A DNA stretch of 64,000 nucleotides, from contig NZ_JAAQRO010000024.1 in NCBI RefSeq assembly GCF_012070565.1, positions 62,001-126,000 on the forward strand. Reading direction: 5' to 3'. The position numbers were made by a program, and so were the translations under genes. Numbering within the stretch: position 1 is the stretch's first letter; each line of letters opens with the position of its first letter. Shown piece after piece: positions 17,111-27,403 of this stretch. Below the pieces are notes generated by a model. That model was not told where the DNA came from. It searched no databases and saw nothing but the letters and a program-made list of their open reading frames with translations. This DNA is from Anaerosporobacter faecicola. Its GTDB lineage: Bacteria > Bacillota > Clostridia > Lachnospirales > Lachnospiraceae.

Positions 17111-17992
17111 TTACTTCACATCAGCCCTTTTGAATACAAAGCACCCGATTGTGGTACATACTAACAAATAACCAATAAAGATTATTACCATATGCCCCAT
17201 ATCGTTATGGTCAATAACACGTACAATTGCATCTGTAATTTGAATCTTTGAAAATGGAATATCCCAGGTTCTCTCCATTGTCGATAATATATCTGGTATT
17301 AAACAAATCAAAATCAGGTTTAATACGACGGACATCTCCACATTACGAAGTACCATTACAATCATAACAAATAATACTGTAAATGCCAGATACCCCAATA
17401 AACTACCCAGTATTACATTCCAAGCTCCTGTTAAATCCGAACCGCTTAAATTGTTAAACTTGCCACTAATAATTGTACCAAGTATAAATGCAAATATCTC
17501 AGCTACCAAAAGCATAATGGTTGCAGCAATACTACTCACAATTACTTTCGTCACAACAATTGCTTCCCTCTTATATCCTCTTGAAACCATACTCTTTATC
17601 GTTCGTTCTTTAAATTCACTACCTACTAATATTGCTATCAGAATTCCGATCATGGTGACCATGAATCCGGATTCTCCCATTAACCCACTTGCAAATTGGA
17701 AACCACTTTGTAAAAACTCTTCTCCTGTTTCTACTGTTGGATCAACCTTTATTTGAATTCCATCCGCCTGATCCTCTGTATTTTCAACAACTTGTACATT
17801 GTTCTGCTGTGTATCCTTCTCTGCATTATCTGCATCTGATTCCATCATCTCTTTTCTCAACTCAGGCGAATGATCCAATGAGTAAAATGCAGCTCCAACA
17901 ATTCCAACAATAATCACTAAGACAATGGTACAAACATATAATACTTTTGTATGAAACAATTTATATAAATCCGCACGAAGTAAATTAATCAT
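17111..17992 (-). CDS. ABC-2 type transporter permease
   Basis: A 293-residue membrane protein: an N-terminal helix (VLYVCTIVLVIIVGIVGAAF), a polar extracellular loop of about 80 residues rich in D, E, Q and N, then five more helices including an SEFKERTIKSMVSRGYKREAI cytoplasmic coupling segment typical of BcrB/ABC-2 permeases. It overlaps the ATPase gene by eight bases, so the two are translationally coupled. Together with the flanking regulator and kinase it looks like a lantibiotic or bacitracin-type self-protection transporter; the substrate is inferred only at that level. Confidence 0.88.
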   Translation of the reverse strand: MINLLRADLYKLFHTKVLYVCTIVLVIIVGIVGAAFYSLDHSPELRKEMMESDADNAEKDTQQNNVQVVENTEDQADGIQIKVDPTVETGEEFLQSGFQFASGLMGESGFMVTMIGILIAILVGSEFKERTIKSMVSRGYKREAIVVTKVIVSSIAATIMLLVAEIFAFILGTIISGKFNNLSGSDLTGAWNVILGSLLGYLAFTVLFVMIVMVLRNVEMSVVLNLILICLIPDILSTMERTWDIPFSKIQITDAIVRVIDHNDMGHMVIIFIGYLLVCTTIGCFVFKRADVK

Positions 17993-18893
17993 GATTTTTT
18001 CCCTCCATCAATTCTACGAAATATCCTTCCAAATCCTGTCCTACTAATGAGATGCTCTCTACTGTTACACCACTTAGTACCAGTTTTCGATTTATCTCAC
18101 CAGAACAATCAATTGGATCAAAAACACGTATAATATTTTCCGGAAGTACATCATACTCTACTGTTTGGAAGTTCTCTTCTAAGATCATGCTTGCCTTTTT
18201 CGTATCATCTACTTTGATCTTCAGACAACGTTTGCATCGCTCTTCTAATTCCTGTTTTGTATATTCCTCTACTAAAATGCCATTATTAATAATTCCATAG
18301 ACAGTAGCAATCTTGGATAATTCACCTAAAATATGACTGGATATTAAGATGGTAATTCCCTGTTTATTCAAACGTAACAGCAATTCCCTCATCTCTTTAA
18401 TACCAAATGGGTCCAATCCATTGGTAGGTTCATCAAGCATTAGAAAATCTGGATTTCCTAATAAAGCAATGGCTATGGCTAATCGTTGCTTCATTCCTAA
18501 AGAAAAGTTTTTACTTTTTTTCCTCTTCGTATCTTCCAGTCCTACTAGCTTTAGAACCTGATCAACTGCATCTTTCTCTGGTATCCCATAAAGCTTTACA
18601 TAGTATTCTAAGTTTTGTTTTGCTGTCATATTAGGGTAAAGTGCAGGATTTTCAATAGTCGTTCCGATCCTCTTACGTTGTTTATCCAAATCATTGCTTT
18701 CAAAAAGTTTGATCTCTCCTTGGGTTGGATGGGCTAACCCTGCTACCATTCGAATTAACGTAGTCTTACCCGCACCATTCTTACCGATAAATCCATAGAT
18801 ATCTCCCTTTTTGATGGTCATATTTACATGATCCACAACACTTTTTCCGCCATAGATCTTTGTTAAATTATTTGTCTGTAATATATACTCCAT
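17985..18893 (-). CDS. ABC transporter ATP-binding protein (BcrA-like)
   Basis: About 302 residues, with Walker A GKNGAGKTT, Q-loop IGTTIENPALYP, signature SLGMKQRLAIA, Walker B FLMLDEPTNGLD and a switch histidine in ISSHILGE. The C-terminal 80 residues form the extra beta-rich domain seen in BcrA/SpaF-type ATPases. The start at 18893 follows AGGAGGAG five to six bases upstream; an in-frame start further out has no site. It pairs with the overlapping permease. Its operon partners point to export of or resistance to antimicrobial peptides. Confidence 0.93.
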   Translation of the reverse strand: MEYILQTNNLTKIYGGKSVVDHVNMTIKKGDIYGFIGKNGAGKTTLIRMVAGLAHPTQGEIKLFESNDLDKQRKRIGTTIENPALYPNMTAKQNLEYYVKLYGIPEKDAVDQVLKLVGLEDTKRKKSKNFSLGMKQRLAIAIALLGNPDFLMLDEPTNGLDPFGIKEMRELLLRLNKQGITILISSHILGELSKIATVYGIINNGILVEEYTKQELEERCKRCLKIKVDDTKKASMILEENFQTVEYDVLPENIIRVFDPIDCSGEINRKLVLSGVTVESISLVGQDLEGYFVELMEGKNHD

Positions 18894-19011
18894 TGTTCTC
18901 CTCCTATACTTTCTCTCATTAACCATCCATTTAATCTCTTTGATATAACTACTATACCAATAGAATATTTAGTTACATTTTGCAAATCATAAAGAAAGTA
19001 TTAAGGATTTC

Positions 19012-19701
19012 CTATTCCTCTACTTGCATCTTAAATCCAATCCCCCATACCGTTTGTATGTATTTTTGATCTGGATTTCCTTTTGCAAGCTTGGAACGAA
19101 TATTACAGATATGAACATTCACTGCATTCTCCTCGCCCATGAAATCTTCTTCCCAAACCGATTCATAGATATTATTCTTGGTAAATACCTTCTTCGGATT
19201 GCTCATAAGCAAGTGCAGCAAATTATACTCAAATTTTGTTAATGGTATTGCTGTTTCATTAACTGTACATGTAAACTCCGTGTCATTCAATACAATATCC
19301 TTAAATTGTAATATAGCAGATTCTGCTGTCTTTGTTTTTGTCCCTTTTCTACGTAACACTACCTCGATACGAACCAGTAATTCATCCGTATCAAATGGTT
19401 TTGTTATATAATCATCCGCACCATCTTTTAATAAAGAGAGCTTTGTGTTCTTGTCATCTTTTGCTGATATCGCAATAACTGCAAGATCACTATGTTTTCG
19501 AATGGATTGCAGCACTTCCTCCCCACTCATTCCAGGGAGCATTAGGTCAAGAAGAACCAAATCAAACGTTTCTTTTTCTAACCAAAATAGTGCTTCTGTC
19601 CCTGAGTATGCATTATTTACTTGATACTGCTGTGCTGTTAGGAGTTCCTTCAACATATTCCCTATATCACTATCATCTTCTACAATTAGTATCTTACTCA
19701 T
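19012..19701 (-). CDS. OmpR/PhoB-family response regulator
   Basis: A 229-residue protein with a receiver domain (acidic pocket VEDDSD, phospho-acceptor D in LVLLDLMLPG, K in YITKPF) and a C-terminal winged helix ending NVHICNIRSKLAKG and IQTVWGIGFKM. The ATG at 19701 follows GAGGGG. It heads the operon with the BcrA-like ATPase, permease and kinase, 118 bases upstream of the ATPase gene, and probably controls that transporter. Confidence 0.93.
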   Translation of the reverse strand: MSKILIVEDDSDIGNMLKELLTAQQYQVNNAYSGTEALFWLEKETFDLVLLDLMLPGMSGEEVLQSIRKHSDLAVIAISAKDDKNTKLSLLKDGADDYITKPFDTDELLVRIEVVLRRKGTKTKTAESAILQFKDIVLNDTEFTCTVNETAIPLTKFEYNLLHLLMSNPKKVFTKNNIYESVWEEDFMGEENAVNVHICNIRSKLAKGNPDQKYIQTVWGIGFKMQVEE

Positions 19702-19777
19702 ATTTCCCCTCGTACTTTCCACTTCACTTTTTTATTTTTCCCCTACATCAATCAATTTGTATCCTCCACTAGAATGC

Positions 19778-21277
19778 TTATGTGATCTCTACATAAGATA
19801 AATGGAAGATTTCTTTATCAATCACAAAGATATCGTTCAAATCCTCTTTATTTACTGCAAGGTAATCACCAATATCCCCATACATATAATTGTCTTGCTC
19901 CCATGTTGTAAAAACTTTTGTTACTTTTTCAATCTGTTTTGCATATATGATGCTTTCCTTCTTTGCTGTACATGCTTTCGCATGTTGTTCTAAAGAAACA
20001 ATGGACTCATCAAATAAGTTCTTCACTACCGGCATATATTGTGCAGAAAAATTAATAGTAGCTTCCACTGGTTGGTACATCTCGAAGAAGCGTTCTTCTT
20101 CCATTACATATATTTCCCCATATATTCCAATAATGATATAGATTGACCCATCTACAATAAAATCAATATCACCATCAATGGTACGAATCAATACAGGTGT
20201 ACCCTCTTTCATATGATCCGCAATTCTTATATATCCAATTGGTACCCTTGTCTTACGATACTGCTTTGCTTGTGATAGATCGATGGTATACTGTGATGCA
20301 TCAATCACCTCAAAGCTATTAAAGTAATGGTTCATTCGTTCTGTAAAATAAGCTTCTAAGTTCATGTTCTCGTACTGTTCTTCAAATAATTGACGTTGTA
20401 TGAACCCACCTGCCTTTTCATTATGTCCACCACCAGAACCAATAACATCGGTAAGATAGCCTGCCAGTTCACATGCTTTTACTTCCTTGATGCAGCTTCG
20501 GACAGATATCTTAATGCCATCCTGTACTTCATTAAAGACAACACAAGTATCAATACTATCCACTTGCAATAAAAAATCACTAATCAAACCAAGGATATTG
20601 GGATCACATGGTTTTACTTTGATTACTGCAAAACGATATCTTTCATTGTAGATATAACGCAACAATGCCAAACCTGCAATTTCCAGTTCATCTCTTGATA
20701 TATTAGAATTACGTAAATTAAGGATTGTCGCTTGTTCATAATGCAACGCATCTCGCATATCTCGATCCAATGGATGAAAGATTTCTGCTAATTGTCCAGT
20801 GTCTGTATACAATCCATAAAATAAGGCTGTAGCAATCTTCACATCCTGATTGACATCAAACCCTTCATTTTGTAGCAACTGCCATACCAGGGTAGAACAG
20901 CACCCCAAATAACTTCTTACTTCCATATGTTCATAAGCATTTGCATCAATCTCTAACTGATGATGATCAATAATTGCCACTTCTTGTGCTTCGTGTTTTG
21001 TCACATTTCCCGTTCCGTATTGACAATCCACCGTGATTAATAGTTCTGCTTGTAATGGCATTTTTACGTATTCAATTGGTATACTTAATTTTTCAACCAT
21101 TAAGAGTAAATTACTCTTTTGGATCCGATAACGGCCACTGTAGATTAATCGCACGTTCTTTCCCATTGATTGAAAATAGCAATATAATGCATATCCCGAT
21201 GCCAAACTATCTGCATCAGGATTATCATGACTTTGTATAATTATATTTTGATGGTTTAAAAGATCTTTTAAGCGCAT
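19778..21277 (-). CDS. DHH-family phosphoesterase
   Basis: A 499-residue protein whose N-terminal 320 residues carry DHH/DHHA1 motifs: HDNPDADSLASG (motif I), VDCQYGTG, IIDHHQLE (the DHH signature) and GSGGGHNEKAGGF (the DHHA1 motif). This matches cytoplasmic phosphoesterases of the NrnA/RecJ superfamily that degrade nano-RNA, pAp or cyclic dinucleotide products. The C-terminal 180 residues are an extra region I do not recognise, with a strand-rich PVLIRTIDGDIDFIVDGSI segment. Unlike GdpP it has no PAS/GGDEF or membrane helices. ATG with GAAAGGA upstream; single gene, its relation to neighbours unclear. Confidence 0.85.
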   Translation of the reverse strand: MRLKDLLNHQNIIIQSHDNPDADSLASGYALYCYFQSMGKNVRLIYSGRYRIQKSNLLLMVEKLSIPIEYVKMPLQAELLITVDCQYGTGNVTKHEAQEVAIIDHHQLEIDANAYEHMEVRSYLGCCSTLVWQLLQNEGFDVNQDVKIATALFYGLYTDTGQLAEIFHPLDRDMRDALHYEQATILNLRNSNISRDELEIAGLALLRYIYNERYRFAVIKVKPCDPNILGLISDFLLQVDSIDTCVVFNEVQDGIKISVRSCIKEVKACELAGYLTDVIGSGGGHNEKAGGFIQRQLFEEQYENMNLEAYFTERMNHYFNSFEVIDASQYTIDLSQAKQYRKTRVPIGYIRIADHMKEGTPVLIRTIDGDIDFIVDGSIYIIIGIYGEIYVMEEERFFEMYQPVEATINFSAQYMPVVKNLFDESIVSLEQHAKACTAKKESIIYAKQIEKVTKVFTTWEQDNYMYGDIGDYLAVNKEDLNDIFVIDKEIFHLSYVEIT

Positions 21278-21369
21278 TTGATTCCTTTCACCTGCTTCTT
21301 TATTTTTCGATCCATCATTGATGAGATTTTTAATACTCTTTTTTCTCTATGTATTGCAAATATTTCCGC

Positions 21370-21810
21370 CTAAACCTCTTTAACTTGTTCGATTGATTGG
21401 CTTATCTGATAGTTTCCATACTGCAATATCTCATCTAGTAATGTAGCCAAGGTTTGTTGATCATAGGTTCTCACCTTAAGTAGATAGCATCCTTCTCCGC
21501 TTATCCTGTGTATCTCGAGCACTTCTTCTTTATCCTGTAGTAGTTTTCTAAACTTTATATGTTCCGTAGATTTCATATAAACGCGAATAAATGATATTGT
21601 GTAATCACCGTATATTTGTTCATTTATATGAATGGTATATCTCTGAATGATATTATTTTTTTGTAAAAAAGCAATTCTTTTTGAAACAGCTTGCCCTGTC
21701 ATATGAACCTCTTCCCCAATCTGATTCATTGACATCTTTGCGTCCTTCTTTAATAATTGTAGGATTTGATAATCCACACTATCTAGTTGTCTCTCTCCAT
21801 ATTGTTTCAT
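21370..21810 (-). CDS. Lrp/AsnC-family transcriptional regulator
   Basis: A 146-residue regulator with an N-terminal winged helix (LDSVDYQILQLLKKDAKMSMNQ at its start, split here before the recognition helix TGQAVSKRIAFLQ) and a C-terminal RAM/AsnC effector domain (SFIRVYMKS, GCYLLKVRTYD). It has the family's normal size. It is divergently placed from the cysteine hydrolase gene at 21990, with 179 bases between, so it may control that gene; this is inference from position. The effector is probably an amino acid. Confidence 0.9.
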   Translation of the reverse strand: MKQYGERQLDSVDYQILQLLKKDAKMSMNQIGEEVHMTGQAVSKRIAFLQKNNIIQRYTIHINEQIYGDYTISFIRVYMKSTEHIKFRKLLQDKEEVLEIHRISGEGCYLLKVRTYDQQTLATLLDEILQYGNYQISQSIEQVKEV

Positions 21811-21989
21811 TCATCAACTCATCTCCCCCTTTTTGTTTCTCCTATCAAATTACTTTCCCTTTATAATAATACTAGAGGGTTGCATTAAACTACCTTTTCG
21901 TGGCAATCCTAAGGAACCCTGAGGTTACGATACATTTGACCTCTATATCTTACACTAAGTATATCAAATAAATAGGAGGTTTTACAACT

Positions 21990-22544
21990 ATGAAAACAAG
22001 CAAAAAAAGAGTTTTACTAATAATTGACGTACAATATGAATATCTTGATGGTGGACTACCAATTGTTGATTCTGATCAAAGTCTTCCACGTATTCATCAA
22101 TCCATACAAATTGCAAAGGAACACGATATTCCTGTTGTATTAATCCAACACCTTTGCCCTCCTGGTCAGCTCTTTGGTGAAGGCGGACATACTGCTGATC
22201 TTGAGGAAACACTTCTCACATTACCACACGACCAAATTATTCAAAAGAGAAAGCCAAGTAGCTTCAGCGATACTACTTTGGAATCTTATCTTAAAGAAAT
22301 CGGTTGTGATACGGTTGTCATCGCTGGTTATATGACTCATATGTGTTGTGATTCAACAGCAAGAGATGCTTATCATATGGGATATGATGTTGAGTTTTTA
22401 AGTGATGCTACTGGAACCATTAATTTAACATCTCCACAAGGAACTGTTGATGCTCATTTACTTCATGATACTGTACTTGCTATACAATCTTCTATGTTTA
22501 GTACTGTATTAAGCGTTGACGAATGGAAGAATTCATTAGAATAA
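21990..22544 (+). CDS. Isochorismatase-family cysteine hydrolase
   Basis: A 184-residue hydrolase with the family's catalytic triad: Asp13 in LLIIDVQ, Lys86 in QKRKPSSF and Cys119 in GYMTHMCCDSTARDA. The cis-peptide region and length fit nicotinamidase or isochorismatase-like amidases. The ATG has ATAGGAGG ten bases upstream. It is divergent from an Lrp/AsnC regulator and followed by a terminator. The substrate (an amide such as nicotinamide, ureidoacrylate or a carbamoyl compound) cannot be decided. Confidence 0.88.
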   Translation: MKTSKKRVLLIIDVQYEYLDGGLPIVDSDQSLPRIHQSIQIAKEHDIPVVLIQHLCPPGQLFGEGGHTADLEETLLTLPHDQIIQKRKPSSFSDTTLESYLKEIGCDTVVIAGYMTHMCCDSTARDAYHMGYDVEFLSDATGTINLTSPQGTVDAHLLHDTVLAIQSSMFSTVLSVDEWKNSLE

Positions 22545-22571
22545 GAGCTAACCATATATCTACATAACTAG

Positions 22572-22657
22572 AAAGAGACAATCAAGCATTCATGATTGAT
22601 CAAGTACAGACACATGGTGTCTAACTGTGATAATCACAAATGACTGATTGTCTCTTT
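22572..22657. terminator. Bidirectional terminator between convergent genes
   Basis: AAAGAGACAATCA (22572-22584) pairs exactly with TGATTGTCTCTTT (22645-22657). The 60-base interior has two further small hairpins (CATGATTG region and GACACATGGTGTC). It separates the cysteine hydrolase from glgP, which converge here. Confidence 0.65.
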
Positions 22658-22703
22658 TGCTATTGCTGTAATCCTAATTTCTAGTGGTTTGCTTTATATA
22701 ATT

Positions 22704-25157
22704 TTATACTTCAACCGTAACTTTTTCTAAATTCCAGATTTCTTTTGCATATTCCTCGATTGTACGATCAGATGTAAACTTACCAGAACTAGCAACATTT
22801 AAAATTGCAGATTTTGCCCATCTTGTCTGATCACGATATGCTTCCTCAACACGTTTCTGTGCTGCTTCATAAGAACGGAAGTCTTTTAAGATAAAGTATT
22901 GATCAGCACGTTCTCCGCCATTGCTGTCCAGTAGAGAATTATAGATTTCTCTAAATAATTCTGGATTTTCTGGTGAATAATATCCATTTACCAACTGTGT
23001 CAATACCGTACGGATATCCTGATCGATATTATAGATTTCTCTTGGATTATAACCACCATTTTGTTCAAAATGAATAACCTCGTCAGAAGATAATCCAAAG
23101 ATAAATGCATTCTCTTCGCCTACTTCTTCAACGATTTCCACATTTGCACCGTCCATTGTTCCAAGTGTCAATGCACCATTTAACATAAATTTCATATTAC
23201 CAGTACCTGATGCTTCCTTACTAGCTGTAGAAATCTGCTCAGAAACATCAGCAGCTGCAAAGATCATCTCTGCATTGGATACACGGTAATTCTCAATGAA
23301 CACAACTTTCAATTTATTTTGAATGGATTTGTCGTTATTGATCACGTCACCAACACTATTAATCAATTTAATAATTGCCTTAGCTCTACGATATCCAGCC
23401 GATGCTTTTGCACCAAAGATAAATGTTCTTGGATAGAAATCCATCTCTGGATTTTTCTTTAACTGGTTGTACAGATGCATAACATGCAAAATGTTCAATA
23501 ACTGTCTCTTATATTCATGAAGTCTCTTAACCTGAACATCAAAGATGGATCTTGGATCCACTTCAATTCCATTATGTTCTTTAATATAGGCGGCAAGACG
23601 TACCTTGTTCTGGTATTTGATCTGCATAAACTCTTTTTGACACTTCATATCGTCCGCATAGATCTTTAATTCACTGATGTGTGGAAGATTTGTAATCCAG
23701 TCATCACCAATCTTACTGGTTACCCAATCTGCTAACAATGGATTACCATGTAATAAGAATCTTCTCTGTGTAATACCATTGGTCTTATTATTGAATTTTT
23801 GTGGCATCATTTCATAGAAATCTTTTAACTGTTGATTTTTTAAGATTTCTGTATGCAAGCGTGCAACACCATTAACAGAAAAACTTGCAACAATTGCTAG
23901 ATGTGCCATCTTCACCTGACCATCATAGATGATTGCCATCTTTTCAATCTTCTTATAATCGTTTGGATATTTGGCTTGGATATCCAGAATAAAACGACGA
24001 TTGATTTCTTCTACGATCTGGTAAATACGTGGCAACAATCTAGAGAATAACTCAAGTGGCCATTTTTCCAATGCTTCTGACATGATCGTATGGTTTGTAT
24101 AGGCGCAAGTCTTTGTTGTAATATCCCAAGCCTCATCCCATGATAAGAAATAATCATCCATCAGAATTCTCATTAATTCTGCAACTGTAACTGTTGGATG
24201 GGTATCATTTAGCTGGAAGCATACTTTTTCATAGATCTTCTTAATATCCGTATGGTTTTCCATGTATTTGCTAACTGCTCTTTGTATACTCGCAGAAACA
24301 AAGAAATATTGTTGTTTTAGACGTAATTCTTTTCCTGCATAATGATTATCATTTGGATAAAGCACTTCACAAATCGTACGAGCCAGATTTTGTTGTTCAA
24401 CTGCTTTTTGATAATCTCCTTTGTCGAAGGAATCTAAGTTGAATGTATTAATAGCTTCCGCATCCCAGATACGAAGGGTATTTACCACGTTATTGCCATA
24501 TCCTACAATTGGTAAGTCATATGGTACTGCTAATACAGACTGGTAGTTTTCCTGTACAAAATGTTCCCTGCCTTTATCATCTTTTGTTATACGAACATAT
24601 CCGCCGAATTTAACCTCTACTGCATACTCTGCTCGTTTCATCTCGAATGGGTTACCATCTTTTAACCAATTATCTGGTACTTCTACCTGATAACCATTTT
24701 CAATCTTTTGTTCAAACATACCGTATTTATAGCGGATTCCACAACCGTAAGCAGGATAACCCAATGTGGATAAAGAATCTAAGAAACAGGCTGCTAAACG
24801 CCCCAAACCACCATTACCAAGCGCTGGATCTGGTTCTTGATCTTCGATCACATTCAGATCAATTCCCAATTCATCCAAAGCATCTTTTACTACTTTATTG
24901 GCTCTCATATTGATAATATTGTTTCCAAGTGCTCTTCCCATTAGGAATTCCATGGACAAATAGTATACGGTCTTTACATCTTTTTCCTCATACTCTTTGT
25001 GCGTTGCAATCCACTGATCAATAATCAGGTCTTTTACTGAATAGGATACTGCCTGAAACAATTGTTGTTGCGTTGCTTCTTTAATTGATTTACGAAATAG
25101 TACTTTCTTATAATCTTCGATACTTTTCTTAAAATCTTCTTTGTTAATATTCTGCAT
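22704..25157 (-). CDS. glgP: Glycogen/starch phosphorylase
   Basis: An 817-residue GT35 phosphorylase that removes glucose-1-phosphate from alpha-1,4-glucans with pyridoxal phosphate. Diagnostic stretches are GNGGLGRLAACFLDS near residue 115, the substrate-loop region NDTHPTVTVAELMR, and EASGTGNMKFMLNG with the PLP-binding lysine in the C-terminal third, followed by TMDGANVEI. Length and motif order are normal. ATG with GGAGG upstream. It is a single gene that converges on the cysteine hydrolase gene and has no glycogen-synthesis neighbours in this window. Confidence 0.97.
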   Translation of the reverse strand: MQNINKEDFKKSIEDYKKVLFRKSIKEATQQQLFQAVSYSVKDLIIDQWIATHKEYEEKDVKTVYYLSMEFLMGRALGNNIINMRANKVVKDALDELGIDLNVIEDQEPDPALGNGGLGRLAACFLDSLSTLGYPAYGCGIRYKYGMFEQKIENGYQVEVPDNWLKDGNPFEMKRAEYAVEVKFGGYVRITKDDKGREHFVQENYQSVLAVPYDLPIVGYGNNVVNTLRIWDAEAINTFNLDSFDKGDYQKAVEQQNLARTICEVLYPNDNHYAGKELRLKQQYFFVSASIQRAVSKYMENHTDIKKIYEKVCFQLNDTHPTVTVAELMRILMDDYFLSWDEAWDITTKTCAYTNHTIMSEALEKWPLELFSRLLPRIYQIVEEINRRFILDIQAKYPNDYKKIEKMAIIYDGQVKMAHLAIVASFSVNGVARLHTEILKNQQLKDFYEMMPQKFNNKTNGITQRRFLLHGNPLLADWVTSKIGDDWITNLPHISELKIYADDMKCQKEFMQIKYQNKVRLAAYIKEHNGIEVDPRSIFDVQVKRLHEYKRQLLNILHVMHLYNQLKKNPEMDFYPRTFIFGAKASAGYRRAKAIIKLINSVGDVINNDKSIQNKLKVVFIENYRVSNAEMIFAAADVSEQISTASKEASGTGNMKFMLNGALTLGTMDGANVEIVEEVGEENAFIFGLSSDEVIHFEQNGGYNPREIYNIDQDIRTVLTQLVNGYYSPENPELFREIYNSLLDSNGGERADQYFILKDFRSYEAAQKRVEEAYRDQTRWAKSAILNVASSGKFTSDRTIEEYAKEIWNLEKVTVEV

Positions 25158-25230
25158 ACGATTTCCTCCAAGCCTTTATTTATTTCATTGATATTACCAT
25201 TTTCCAATGGAAATACTATCATTGGTTACA

Positions 25231-25677
25231 TTACTTATTATCACGATTCAAGTATCTCATCTTTCCTGTAACTTGCTTATCGGGGCTATCTCCAACCTCA
25301 TTATAGGCAACGGTCGTACTCAACTCTTTGATTAAAGTGGCTGCACAGGATTTACAGAATCGTCCAGAACAGATATTGGTTCCACATCTCTCACACTCTA
25401 GGTAATAAGAGGATCCCTCCGGAATCTCCAAACGACCTTCCCTTAAATAATTTGTTATCACTTTTTCTTCAACACCTGTTGCCCTAACTACATCAATTAT
25501 CTTCGATATGCCGTGCTCATAGATATAGTCTTTTACCTTTAGATAATCATCTTCATCAATCTGTTTACAAACTGGACAATATTCATATCCAAATCCATAA
25601 TACGTAAATGCATGTTTGCATCGTTTACAAGTTTTTAAAGTTGCATTTTTCTCTTCTTTATATGATTGTCCCTTCAT
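25231..25677 (-). CDS. YvyF-like zinc-ribbon flagellar-region protein
   Basis: A 148-residue protein with two zinc-ribbon-like pairs, CKRC...CPVC at residues 17-37 and CERC...C..C (ECERCGTNICSGRFCKSC) near 95-112. They flank a helix-turn-helix-like core (ISKIIDVVRATGVEEKVI, then YLREGRLEIP). The layout matches YvyF-type proteins encoded in Bacillus flagellar operons. Here it sits upstream of glgP, 73 bases away, far from the flagellin genes. Function is not established for this family; a regulatory role in flagellar expression is inferred. Confidence 0.68.
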   Translation of the reverse strand: MKGQSYKEEKNATLKTCKRCKHAFTYYGFGYEYCPVCKQIDEDDYLKVKDYIYEHGISKIIDVVRATGVEEKVITNYLREGRLEIPEGSSYYLECERCGTNICSGRFCKSCAATLIKELSTTVAYNEVGDSPDKQVTGKMRYLNRDNK

Positions 25678-25976
25678 AATAATCCCCCCTTCACAGAGCT
25701 TTTAACCTTACCTCTATGAACCGTGACTATCTCTTCTCTACACTCTTGCATGCCTTCATGCATTCCTATTATACCGTATATTACCACTTCAGGCAAGTAA
25801 TGGGTTATTGTTTAAACGATAAATAGATTCTATTGTATTCATTTTTTAAGAATGTAAACTTTCTCATTCTGTGCTATAGTATGATTAACAAATAAAAATG
25901 TATATTCTACCTTAACAATTTGCTTATCTATATTTTGGACAATTACAAGAATACCCATTCAAGAAAGGAGCTTTAT

Positions 25977-27254
25977 ATGAAATCCATTCAAATAGAAGAT
26001 CAATATCATCAATATATAGAAATCCCCTTACTTTTATTGAGTTGTCTGCTTATCATAATTAGTCCACTTCAAACGCATACTTCTCTTTCTCTTTATCTTT
26101 TATTGCTTGGAGCATATATGCTTTTTCGTTACTATTTTTTGTTTGCAGCTGTCTCCTTTCTTAGTACCCTTATTGTAGGTGGTCTACTTCTGTTTAGCTA
26201 TATAGCATTATGCTTTACCACTCCTACCTGGTACCTTCCGCTTCTCTCCTTTTTTACATCTTATGTATACTTTTCAAGGAAAAGTCGGTGGGATTGGAAT
26301 GTTTTTTTATGGACAGCCCTATTTACAATTACATTTCAACAGATTTTATGGTTTTGCAACCCGGATACCTATACACTAGAAGAACATTTGAAGAACACCC
26401 TGCTTTCCATTGTTGTACAGATTGCCTTACTAATTGGATTGTACTATATACTACATCATATTAAGCAGTCCATATATATGCAGTCTCTGATCAAGGACCT
26501 CTCCTTACATTCTATGAAAGAACAGAATTTGATCAAGCAGTTGGCAATCTCCAAAGATGTGATTGAGCAAAATGCACGTCTTGAAGAACGGGAAGCCATT
26601 AGCCGGACCATACATAATTCTGTGGGACATACCATAACAGCTTCCATATTAGCACTTGATGCAGCGGATTTATTATGGGATGTTGCCCCAGACAAGGCAC
26701 GTGAAAAATACAAAATTGCTGGTACACGCATGCATGATAGTCTCGCTGCTATCCGTCGAGGGGTACGAATTCTTACAGAGGATAATGGTACGATCTCTAT
26801 GGAAGACTTCTACCATACTTTATCCGAGACCATACAAGAATTCGTCCTTACCTCTTCCCTTAAAGTCCGGCATAACATACAAGCTGATTATATAACAATG
26901 CCACAATTAATGATTCCTGCAACCTATGTAGAATTCCTGAATGGTGCAATCTTAGAATCCTTCTCCAATGGTGTTCGACATGGAGGTGCCACCGCTTTTA
27001 TCGTCATATTAACCGTTATCCCTTCTCCCATCACAAGTTTGGACTTACTCATTGAAGACAACGGTTCACCCTGCTCCCCTTCTACCTGGAATTCTGACAA
27101 CTTAGAAGGTGGCTTTGGAATTGCCAAGATGCGATCCTTTGTCCAGAAACATGGAGGTACCTTCAAGACCGACCAGGAAGAGGGTTACTCTACTCATTTG
27201 AAATTACCAGTCTTACCTGATACAACTGCTATATTAGACAATATGAATCCCTAA
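25977..27254 (+). CDS. NarL-type sensor histidine kinase
   Basis: About 425 residues. Five to six hydrophobic N-terminal segments (residues 15-165) form a membrane sensor, followed by a short coiled coil, a HisKA_3 phospho-acceptor box with the histidine in AISRTIHNSVGHTITAS, and a HATPase domain (ESFSNGVRHGG, then GGFGIAKMRSFV). The start at 25977 is set by AAAGGAG. A NarL-family regulator follows 150 bases downstream and an ABC operon after that. This order suggests that the kinase senses envelope stress or a peptide and switches on the transporter; the signal is unknown. Confidence 0.9.
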   Translation: MKSIQIEDQYHQYIEIPLLLLSCLLIIISPLQTHTSLSLYLLLLGAYMLFRYYFLFAAVSFLSTLIVGGLLLFSYIALCFTTPTWYLPLLSFFTSYVYFSRKSRWDWNVFLWTALFTITFQQILWFCNPDTYTLEEHLKNTLLSIVVQIALLIGLYYILHHIKQSIYMQSLIKDLSLHSMKEQNLIKQLAISKDVIEQNARLEEREAISRTIHNSVGHTITASILALDAADLLWDVAPDKAREKYKIAGTRMHDSLAAIRRGVRILTEDNGTISMEDFYHTLSETIQEFVLTSSLKVRHNIQADYITMPQLMIPATYVEFLNGAILESFSNGVRHGGATAFIVILTVIPSPITSLDLLIEDNGSPCSPSTWNSDNLEGGFGIAKMRSFVQKHGGTFKTDQEEGYSTHLKLPVLPDTTAILDNMNP

Positions 27255-27403
27255 TTATGAATAATTATCTATGTTTAAAGAATAGGTAAATACTCATTTA
27301 ATTCATATGATAATTGCCGTGTCAAACGGTCATTTGTTTTATACTTATACGAAAGAACATAATATTAGAACCCTCTATAATCAACATAGAAAAGGAGTGT
27401 CCC